Shown here: one piece after another, positions 1 through 5,046 of the stretch
How positions within the stretch are numbered: the first letter of the stretch is position 1
Layout of the letters: each line of letters starts with the position of its first letter
From: Alphaproteobacteria bacterium
Lineage (GTDB): Bacteria; Pseudomonadota; Alphaproteobacteria; Paracaedibacterales; JAKBAR01
Assembly (NCBI GenBank): GCA_019745755.1
Contig: JAIESS010000094.1
Span: 1 to 8,555, forward strand
DNA length: 8,555 bases
Direction of reading: 5' to 3'
Notes under the pieces: generated by a model
Told to the model about the DNA's origin: nothing
Seen by the model: the letters and a program-made list of their open reading frames with translations, nothing else
Databases searched by the model: none
Made by a program: the position numbers and the translations under genes

Positions 1-133
1 TCGTTACGCCCTTGCACTGATAGCGGCGCATAATCGTTTCGGTGCGCGCAATGAGTGTGTAATAGCGATCATAGTCAAGGCCAATCCAATCATGGGTGCC
101 GCGTACGGGTTGAAGGGGTTGAATCTTGGACAT
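1..133 (-). CDS. hisS: Histidyl-tRNA synthetase, N-terminal part (cut by window edge)
   Basis: Only the first 44 codons are visible. They contain VRGTHD at residues 10-15, which matches the conserved N-terminal 'RGT/M-x-D' signature that opens class II histidyl-tRNA synthetases, followed by a helix with paired Tyr and Arg (DYDRYYTLIARTETIMRRY) leading towards motif 1. The enzyme charges tRNA-His with histidine in the cytoplasm. The ATG at 131-133 is preceded by a strong AGGAG, which fixes the start. It follows rpsI on the same strand, with a terminator-like hairpin in the gap, so it may be transcribed by read-through or from a promoter buried near the hairpin. The catalytic motifs lie outside the window, so the call rests on this short N-terminus and the translation-gene context. 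Confidence 0.85.
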   Translation of the reverse strand, partial: MSKIQPLQPVRGTHDWIGLDYDRYYTLIARTETIMRRYQCKGVT

Positions 134-139
134 GAATCA

Positions 140-144
140 CTCCT
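140..144 (-). promoter_or_regulatory. Shine-Dalgarno site of hisS
   Basis: AGGAG on the minus strand, six bases before the hisS ATG (131-133). It is one of the few clear ribosome binding sites in the window and decides the hisS start. Confidence 0.75.
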
Positions 145-161
145 AAAAACGATATAGACAT

Positions 162-215
162 AAAAAAACCCCAACCAAAGAATCTCCCAAAAAAGGAAAC
201 TGCATCGATTGGGGG
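162..215 (-). terminator. Rho-independent terminator-like hairpin between rpsI and hisS
   Basis: On the minus strand CCCCAATC (207-214) pairs with GGTTGGGG (169-176), giving an 8-bp stem with one or more G-U pairs and a loop of about 30 nt. Seven T residues follow at once (162-168). It begins 16 bases after the rpsI stop, as expected for a terminator of the rplM-rpsI operon. The large loop makes it less than ideal. It ends only 28 bases before the hisS start codon, so it could also be a leaky intra-operon terminator or attenuator. Confidence 0.6.
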
Positions 216-230
216 ATGTAAAAGCGTAAC

Positions 231-752
231 CTAACGCTTGGAGAATTGATAACGACGACGTGCTTTGGCTTGACCGTATTTCTTACGTTCAACAACACGG
301 CTGTCACGTGTGAGGAAGCCACCTTGCTTTAGAACGGAACGAAGATCCGGCTCAAAAGCGATGAGGGCTCGGCTGATACCATGCTTTAAGGCACCGGCTT
401 GGCCAGAAAGACCACCGCCAACAACGGTACACCATACATCGAATTGACCCGCACGGTTAGAAGCTTCAAACGGTTGACGAATCATCATCTGCAACACGGG
501 GCGCGCAAAATAAACAGGACCTTCACGGCCGTTCACAATAACCTTACCTGTGCCAGGCTTAATCCATACACGGGCAATGGCATTTTTACGCTTACCTGTT
601 GCATAGGAACGACCTTGGGCATCAATCTTAGGAAGCACAGGGCCCGCAGATTCTGCCGGAGCAGCTGTTGCACTTGTGGATTTAGCAGATGTGGCTTGGC
701 TTTTCACGGCTGCCTTGAGGTCTTCGAGACCAACTTTTGTATTCTCTACCAC
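231..752 (-). CDS. rpsI: 30S ribosomal protein S9
   Basis: Encodes S9 (uS9), a protein of the small-subunit head whose C-terminal tail reaches the P-site tRNA. The 173-residue product has the full S9 domain from about residue 45: YATGKRKNAIARVWIKPGTG, then FARPVLQMM, VVGGGLSGQAGALKHGISRAL, and the hallmark tail GGFLTRDSRVVERKKYG ending in the basic SKR. About 43 extra residues rich in Ala, Ser, Thr and Lys precede the domain. E. coli S9 is about 130 residues, but such extensions are usual in alphaproteobacteria. The start is GTG at 750-752, two bases after the rplM stop (755-757), with TAAGGAG inside the end of rplM. The gene is therefore translated from the same message as rplM and probably coupled to it. 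A terminator hairpin follows at 162-215. Confidence 0.97.
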   Translation of the reverse strand: MVENTKVGLEDLKAAVKSQATSAKSTSATAAPAESAGPVLPKIDAQGRSYATGKRKNAIARVWIKPGTGKVIVNGREGPVYFARPVLQMMIRQPFEASNRAGQFDVWCTVVGGGLSGQAGALKHGISRALIAFEPDLRSVLKQGGFLTRDSRVVERKKYGQAKARRRYQFSKR

Positions 753-754
753 GA

Positions 755-1222
755 TTAGAGACTCCTTACGTTCTTAGAATTCAAAGACGCCACATCAAGC
801 TTCACAGGATTTTGAGCGTCATGGGGATGATTTGTGCCAGCATAAATTTTAAGCTTACGCATTACATCGCGACCGAGAGGACCCCGTGGGATCATACGCT
901 CCACAGCCTTCATAATAACACGCTCTGGGTGTTTCCCACCAAGGATTTGCCCGATCTTGCGGCTTTTAATACCGCCGGCATAACCCGTGTGCCAGAAAAA
1001 TTCTTTATCCTCAAGCTTGTTTCCTGTGAGGGCAATTTTCTCTGCATTCACAATGACGATGTAATCACCGCAATCAACGTGAGGCGTGTAATAAGCTTTG
1101 TGCTTTCCTCGAAGACGGTTAGCAACGATGGTGGCAAGACGGCCAAGAACAAGGTTCTCAGCGTCAATCAGTGTCCAGGCGTGCTGAACTTCTGTTGGCT
1201 TAATAGAGCGTGTTGTTTTCAT
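755..1222 (-). CDS. rplM: 50S ribosomal protein L13
   Basis: Encodes L13 (uL13), an early-assembling large-subunit protein. The 155-residue product is collinear with the family: W-x-L-I-D-A-x-x-LVLGRLAT near residues 16-31, LRGKHKAYYTPHVDCGDYIV around 38-57, the NAEKIALTGNK segment, then FFWHTGYAGGIK and the conserved AVERMIPRGPLGRDVMRKL at about 106-124. The C-terminal tail (NPVKLDVASLNSKNVRSL) is slightly longer than in E. coli L13 (about 142 residues), as is common in alphaproteobacteria. It is the first gene of the rplM-rpsI pair, the almost universal bacterial order. The ATG at 1220-1222 has only a weak AAAGG about 13 bases upstream. A good promoter lies at 1254-1282, giving a leader of roughly 25 nt. 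Confidence 0.97.
   Translation of the reverse strand: MKTTRSIKPTEVQHAWTLIDAENLVLGRLATIVANRLRGKHKAYYTPHVDCGDYIVIVNAEKIALTGNKLEDKEFFWHTGYAGGIKSRKIGQILGGKHPERVIMKAVERMIPRGPLGRDVMRKLKIYAGTNHPHDAQNPVKLDVASLNSKNVRSL
762..768 (-). promoter_or_regulatory. Shine-Dalgarno site of rpsI, inside the rplM 3' end
   Basis: TAAGGAG on the minus strand, nine bases before the GTG start of rpsI and within the last codons of rplM. It supports the GTG start and hence the long N-terminal extension of S9. Confidence 0.7.
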
Positions 1223-1253
1223 TTTTCAATAGCTACCTTTGTTAGATAAGAGA

Positions 1254-1282
1254 TTTATAGGTCATAATCATGATAAAGTCAA
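1254..1282 (-). promoter_or_regulatory. Sigma70-type promoter of the rplM-rpsI operon
   Basis: On the minus strand TTGACT (1277-1282) and TATAAA (1254-1259) are separated by exactly 17 bases. Each hexamer differs from its consensus (TTGACA, TATAAT) at one position. Transcription would start near 1247, about 25 nt before the rplM ATG. This is the best promoter match in the window and fits a highly expressed ribosomal operon. Confidence 0.65.
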
Positions 1283-1591
1283 GAGCTATCCTTGTTTTCT
1301 TAATGGGGTATTATAGCACCATATTGTGTATCCTAATGCTATAAACAAAAAAAGGGGTGTTTTTTGAATAAGCCTCTCGCGCTAGAGATGTCTGATGCCT
1401 TATCCCACCAAAGCCCCCCTCATCAAAATAGCCTCATGGCCATAGGGAAACACCGCGCACTCAGATGCCATGATCATCATGTGGCTCTTCTTTATCTCCT
1501 TTATACCCCCCTCTAGCCTTCAATGATAATGATGGTGCACTTCTGTTTAAAAACCTGTTTTAATGAATACAAATATTGAGAAAGATTTGGG
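1283..1591. other. Gene-poor stretch between rplM and the IS1 remnant
   Basis: No recognised gene, tRNA or rRNA is seen here. The left part is AT-rich with A and T runs (1346-1365). The middle (1371-1520) is richer in C and G. One short plus-strand frame (1364-1516, 50 codons) starts with TTG six bases after AGGGG and encodes an unrecognised peptide with six His residues (including CHDHH). A good Shine-Dalgarno match favours it, but there is no clear promoter or homology, so I leave it as a possibility rather than a gene. TATTAT at 1309-1314 resembles a -10 box but lacks a -35 partner. The right end could be where the missing 5' part of the IS1 element was deleted. Confidence 0.5.
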
Positions 1592-1860
1592 ATGCAATGG
1601 AAAACTTTATTTTATGGCAGCGACTATTGGTCAGTTTTTGGTAAAATTATTCCAAGTAATCGCCTTTTTCAGGAAAAAGATAAAACTTTTTCTATTGAGC
1701 AAAATAAAGGCAGGCAGCGTCATTGGTTTGCAGGTTTTTGCCGTAAAACAATTCTCAATACACGGTCTTTGGGAATGCTTGAAATGACCGTGCGTATTTC
1801 TGTAACACGCCATGTTAACAAAACATTGCCCATACTATTTTGGTTAAACCTCGCCAAAAA
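1592..1860 (+). pseudogene. IS1-family transposase remnant (C-terminal end only)
   Basis: The frame reads WKTLFYGSDYWSVFGKIIP, then KDKTFSIEQNKGRQRHWFAG, then CRKTI and SLGMLEMTVRI. This order matches the end of IS1-type DDE transposases as I know them: a 'TDYW/TDGW-x-x-(F/Y)-x-x-(I/L)-P' segment carrying the second catalytic Asp, then 'T-x-x-I-E-x-x-N-x-x-x-RHxxARFxRKT', then 'SKSLEM'. The final catalytic Glu is plausibly in SIEQN. The N-terminal zinc-ribbon/HTH part and first catalytic Asp are absent, because a TGA stop sits just upstream (1577-1579) and no matching frame is seen further left. At about 90 residues it is well under half of an IS1 transposase and cannot be active. The frame stays open to 1942, but beyond about 1840 it looks like random hydrophobic sequence. 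Confidence 0.7.
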
Positions 1861-1871
1861 TTACTCATCAG

Positions 1872-2072
1872 TTAGATGTCTCTATTTTGTGGTCTGTATG
1901 TTTTTTTTAGTTCTTCCGCTTCTTTTTTCCATTTGTTCATAATTTCAATATATTTTTTGTATTCTTCACTAATTTCATCAGGAAGATCATTCATATCACT
2001 TTCATAGTCTTTGATTTGGTTATCTATTTTTGTAATATACACCCCTAGATGGTCTGTTATGTATTCTTTCAA
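1872..2072 (-). CDS. Small charged helical protein, unknown function
   Basis: This 66-residue frame has no family I recognise. It is dominated by Lys, Glu, Asp and Tyr and looks like one or two amphipathic helices: KIDNQIKDYESDMNDLP (about 15-31), a DLPDE turn, then EEYKKYIEIMNKWKKEAEEL (about 36-55) with heptad-like spacing. It has no signal peptide or membrane segment. The proposed start is TTG at 2070-2072 with AGGA six bases upstream; an in-frame TGA just before it (2076-2078) rules out a longer protein. The stop (1872-1874) lies right beside the IS1 remnant, which is on the opposite strand. The protein-like composition argues for a real gene or the tail of one, for example a small antitoxin-like or coiled-coil protein. 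The weak start and isolation argue for a decayed fragment. Confidence 0.4.
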   Translation of the reverse strand: MKEYITDHLGVYITKIDNQIKDYESDMNDLPDEISEEYKKYIEIMNKWKKEAEELKKTYRPQNRDI

Positions 2073-2324
2073 TGATCATCCTATTTCTTCCATTCATTCA
2101 TATAAACTATTCATAATTTATCTTAAAAAAGTATGGGTTTACTGTAAAAATCATTTCTATGATTAAGAGTATGCTGTGACACCTTAATAATCCCTTAACA
2201 TTCAGAAAAAAATACATATTTTTAATGAGGGGGTGCCGATTATCCTGCCCACTCCACTGTACTTTTTTTCTCATATTCTCTATTAATAAGAGACAATAAC
2301 TTTTTCAGATGCATTTGCTTAGCC
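2073..2324. other. AT-rich intergenic region upstream of proS
   Basis: No gene is seen. It contains a perfect 6-bp inverted repeat AATCAT/ATGATT with a 4-base spacer (2149-2164) and an AT-only dyad AAAAATA/TATTTTT with a 2-base spacer (2208-2223). Both are simple enough to be chance in such AT-rich DNA. The best plus-strand promoter guess for proS is TGTACT (2258-2263), 17 bases, TATTAA (2281-2286), which is weak. There is no clear Shine-Dalgarno sequence before the proS ATG. Confidence 0.4.
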
Positions 2325-3626
2325 ATGAAATTATCACAGTTTTTTCTTCCAACCCTTAAAGAAGTTCCCTCCGAAGCCCAAGTTATTTCCCACCGCCTCA
2401 TGCTCCGTGCGGGAATGATTCATCAAACAAGCTCCGGTATTTATGCGTGGCTTCCCTTAGGCTTTCGTGTGCTCAAGAAAATTGAAAATATTATCACACG
2501 GGAGCAGGATAAAATTGGCGCTCAAAAGGTTATTTTGCCAACACTGCAATCGGCGGATCTATGGCGGAAAAGCGGTCGCTACGAGGGATATGGTAAGGAG
2601 ATGCTGCGCATTAAGGATCGCCATGATCGTGATCTTCTCTATAGTCCCACAGCAGAGGAAGTTGTGACGGATATTTTCCAAAGTCATATCAAAAGCTATA
2701 AACAACTCCCTCAAGTTTTGTACCAAATTCATTGGAAATTTCGTGATGAGATTCGTCCCCGTTTTGGTGTGATGCGCGGGCGCGAGTTTTTGATGAAGGA
2801 TGCGTATTCTTTTGATCTTGATTTTGAGTCCTCCAAAAAGACATACGAATCCATGTATGAAGCGTATTTACGCACGTTCAAGGCTATGGGGCTTACTGCA
2901 ATTCCTGTCAAGGCAGACACCGGGCCCATCGGCGGTGATCTTAGCCATGAATTTCAGGTCATGGCACCCACGGGAGAGAGCACTATTTATTATGACGCCG
3001 CTTTTGAAACGATGAAAGACGAAGACCGCACATTTGCTAACATGTCTAAGCTCTATTCCGCAGCCGATGAAATGCACAATTTTGAGACCTGCCCCATCCA
3101 AGGGGATCAACTGAAATCGTCTCGCGGTATTGAAATCGGTCATATTTTCCAATTTGGGACGAAGTATTCAGAACCCCTTGGGGCGCAGGTTATGGGCCCT
3201 GATGGCAAAATGGTGATGGTTGAAATGGGATCTTACGGCATTGGTGTGGGGCGTCTTGTTGCGGCTATTATTGAAGCGCATCATGATGATGCAGGTATTA
3301 AATGGCCAACATCTGTTACACCTTTTGATCTTGGTCTTCTTAATCTAAAGCAAGGGGATGCTGCTGTGGACAGCCTCGCCATGGAGCTCTATGAGGTCTT
3401 TAACACCATGGGTCTGGATGTGCTCTATGATGACCGTGATGAACGTGCCGGCACGAAATTTGCAGATATGGACCTCATTGGTTTACCTCTTCAGGTGATT
3501 GTTGGGTCAAAGGCCATTAGTGATGGGCGGTTTGAAGTAAAGAATCGTAGCACCGGTGAACGATTCCTTCTTTCCAAAGATGAGCTCATAAAGTTTGTGA
3601 CTGATGCATACAACACTTGCTGCTAA
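2325..3626 (+). CDS. proS: Prolyl-tRNA synthetase, short alphaproteobacterial type
   Basis: A class II synthetase that activates proline with ATP and loads tRNA-Pro in the cytoplasm. The 433-residue protein opens with MKLSQFFLPTLKEVP and SHRLMLRAGMI, typical of ProRS. The catalytic domain shows TAEEV (109-113), motif 2 (about 138-158, FRDEIRPRFGVMRGREF), HEFQV (208-212) and motif 3 GSYGIGVGR (302-310). The anticodon-binding domain runs from about 333 to 425 (LGLLNL, DDRDERAGTKFADMDLIGLP, VIVGSK). The roughly 180-residue editing insertion found in E. coli ProRS between motifs 2 and 3 is missing; this matches the known compact alphaproteobacterial form, about 430-440 residues, which relies on trans-editing of mischarged Ala-tRNA-Pro. 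No clear Shine-Dalgarno precedes the ATG, but the N-terminus aligns with the family start. The end overlaps the next gene by 23 bases. Confidence 0.97.
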   Translation: MKLSQFFLPTLKEVPSEAQVISHRLMLRAGMIHQTSSGIYAWLPLGFRVLKKIENIITREQDKIGAQKVILPTLQSADLWRKSGRYEGYGKEMLRIKDRHDRDLLYSPTAEEVVTDIFQSHIKSYKQLPQVLYQIHWKFRDEIRPRFGVMRGREFLMKDAYSFDLDFESSKKTYESMYEAYLRTFKAMGLTAIPVKADTGPIGGDLSHEFQVMAPTGESTIYYDAAFETMKDEDRTFANMSKLYSAADEMHNFETCPIQGDQLKSSRGIEIGHIFQFGTKYSEPLGAQVMGPDGKMVMVEMGSYGIGVGRLVAAIIEAHHDDAGIKWPTSVTPFDLGLLNLKQGDAAVDSLAMELYEVFNTMGLDVLYDDRDERAGTKFADMDLIGLPLQVIVGSKAISDGRFEVKNRSTGERFLLSKDELIKFVTDAYNTCC

Positions 3627-4188
3627 ACTCGCCCACGCTGGGCAAATATTACCGATTCTCAAGACGGAGCGATTAACGCTTCGTCCCTTTGTTTTTGAGG
3701 ATGCAAAAGATGTGTTTGATTATGCCAAGGATGAGTTAACGGCTCTTTACACGACGTTTTCCGCCCACACGTCATTAGAGGACAGCTATTATTTTCTTTT
3801 TGAGATTGTCCTTCCCTCCTATCTCAAAGGAGACCTTGGTCCTTATGCTATTGACCTTGAAGGTAAAGTCATTGGGGCTATTGAGCTCCGTACAATCCCG
3901 TCCCCTATACGTAATCATGCCCGTGAAATTGGTATTATTTTGAACACTCATTATCGCGGCAAAGGTTATATGAATGAGGCGTCAAAAGCCCTTATTCGGT
4001 ATGCTTTCAATGAAACGCCCATTTACCGTATTTTTGGATGCATTGAGGAAGATAACAAAGATTCCGTCAGAACACTTGAAAAGCTTGGCTTTACTTACGA
4101 GGGACGGGAACGGCACGGTCGTACACTCAAAAGTAAGTATGTAGATCTCCTCCACTACAGTTTGCTTAAATCTGAATGGGGCGGGTGA
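3604..4188 (+). CDS. GNAT-family N-acetyltransferase, RimJ/RimL type
   Basis: A 194-residue acetyl-CoA-dependent N-acetyltransferase of the broad RimJ/RimL (COG1670-like) group. The members best known acetylate the N-termini of ribosomal proteins, but many others act on small molecules or are uncharacterised. It starts with TERLTLRPFVFEDA (21-34), the usual first strand and helix. Motif A follows at about 108-130: EIGIILNTHYRGKGYMNEAS, in which RGKG binds the CoA pyrophosphate. The family signature N-x-x-S-x-x-x-LEKLGF (151-163) and a final YxxLL-Y strand come next. The ATG lies inside the end of proS in another frame (23-base overlap), and no own Shine-Dalgarno is clear, so translation is probably coupled to proS. 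No other in-frame ATG comes before the middle of the protein. The substrate cannot be read from the sequence. Confidence 0.88.
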   Translation: MHTTLAAKLAHAGQILPILKTERLTLRPFVFEDAKDVFDYAKDELTALYTTFSAHTSLEDSYYFLFEIVLPSYLKGDLGPYAIDLEGKVIGAIELRTIPSPIRNHAREIGIILNTHYRGKGYMNEASKALIRYAFNETPIYRIFGCIEEDNKDSVRTLEKLGFTYEGRERHGRTLKSKYVDLLHYSLLKSEWGG

Positions 4189-4321
4189 GTTACCGCCAGC
4201 CGGCGTTAGAGGACTGAAAAATCGACGGGGGCGAGAAAAACAGATTTTCAGCAATAAATGGAATACAACTATTATTTAATGCCAAAAAAGCGAAACAGTA
4301 AGGGCCCTGAAATAAAACGGG
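4180..4321. other. GC-rich gap after the acetyltransferase gene, with weak hairpins
   Basis: The first part is clearly more GC-rich than its surroundings. GGCGG (4180-4184) pairs with CCGCC (4193-4197) around the acetyltransferase stop codon. A second imperfect inverted repeat, CTGAAAAATC (4214-4223) and GATTTTCAG (4243-4251), has one bulged A and a loop of about 19 bases. Neither is followed by a T run, so I do not call an intrinsic terminator for proS and its partner. An AGGGCCCT palindrome lies near 4302-4309. No gene is seen. Confidence 0.35.
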
Positions 4322-4940
4322 TTATCTCACTACATACTGAAGATCTTGAAATATAGAGCTAAGAGGTTTTTTGAACCCTTTGACTGGAAAGTTTTGGTCA
4401 ATCGCAAGATAGGCGATGTTATGGAAGCTATTCGCAGACAAACGCTTATGCATAAAAAACCGACATTCAAATGGCAGCAAAGGATATATGGATAAAAAAC
4501 CAACGTATTTGAGGGATAAAAATACATGAGGGTGAGCTTGTTCATATTTTGGATAAAGAATGACATAACCATCCGTTATATTTTTCTTAGACTCCTCATC
4601 TTTCCATACGCGGGATCCATCGATAATAGTGTGCGCATGAAGCGTTGGATCAATGTGCCTTAGATCCATGTTAAAGTCTCCGATTACGATGGTATTTTTC
4701 ATTCTTCTCTATTAGCCCAAAATCATTACGTGTTCCCTTAGCCCATGTATTCCAGGATACAACGAGGCTCCCTGAATACGGACAAACATAAGTCTTGTGG
4801 TCGATAGATAATTTTTTTGATACAGGACCAAAAATCTGAACGCGTTTCTCAAGCTCTTTGAAAAATTCTGTGCCATAAGTACTTACAAAAAGAAGTAATA
4901 AAATGCATACAGTTTTTCTAAATACGGGGTGTTGTCCACA
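4322..4940 (-). pseudogene. Decayed secreted endonuclease/exonuclease/phosphatase (EEP) protein
   Basis: Two fragments in different frames form one broken gene. The first frame (4940 down to 4671) encodes a signal-peptide-like RKT-VCILLLLFVSTYG, then FFKELEKRV and SGSLVVSWNTWAKG, which resembles the first strand of EEP domains (x-SWN, the metal-site Asn). The second frame (4702 down to 4322, 126 codons) encodes TIVIGDFNMD, the EEP 'GDFN' motif, and near its end AIDQNFPVKGF where the family normally has SDHxPV. Adding one A to the A5 run at 4695-4699 would join them as ...IEKNEKNTIVIGDFN. The two motifs are then only about 20 residues apart instead of well over 100, so the middle, with the catalytic Glu (QE) motif, is deleted. 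No ATG, GTG or TTG opens the first frame, and a TAG (4941-4943) closes it upstream. EEP enzymes cleave phosphodiesters in nucleic acids, lipids or inositol phosphates. This copy should be inactive. Confidence 0.65.
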
Positions 4941-5046
4941 CTAATCATAAAACTTAGCTGTATTGTAAGTTCTCAATGATTAAAAAATGCTTAAAATACC
5001 GTGGTCATACATTTATGCTCAATACCTATTTTTAAAGAAAAAGATT

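Noticed and set aside
399..758. Plus-strand open frame opposite rpsI, rich in Cys and Arg
   Set aside because: Shadow of the S9 coding sequence; the composition reflects its complement.
737..1249. Long plus-strand open frame (170 codons) opposite rplM
   Set aside because: Antisense shadow of a highly conserved ribosomal gene; no domain and no ribosome binding site.
1563..1787. Alternative plus-strand frame over the IS1 remnant
   Set aside because: The overlapping frame starting at 1592 carries the recognisable transposase motifs; this one carries none.
1860..1900. Right terminal inverted repeat of the IS1 element
   Set aside because: A short stretch (ATCAGTTAGATG) looked suggestive, but there is no left end to pair with it and the match is too short.
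2208..2223. AAAAATA/TATTTTT dyad as a terminator or operator
   Set aside because: AT-only stem with a two-base loop in very AT-rich DNA; easily expected by chance.
2225..2324. Leader regulation of proS (T-box or attenuator)
   Set aside because: No T-box motif, leader peptide or terminator-like hairpin is visible.
4330..4572. Second minus-strand frame inside the EEP fragment
   Set aside because: The GDFN-containing frame continues through this region to FPVKGF, so this is an out-of-frame shadow.
4735..4896. Another 54-codon minus-strand frame starting at ATG 4894-4896
   Set aside because: The alternative frame shows a signal-peptide-like core and SWN motif, while this one has no recognisable features.
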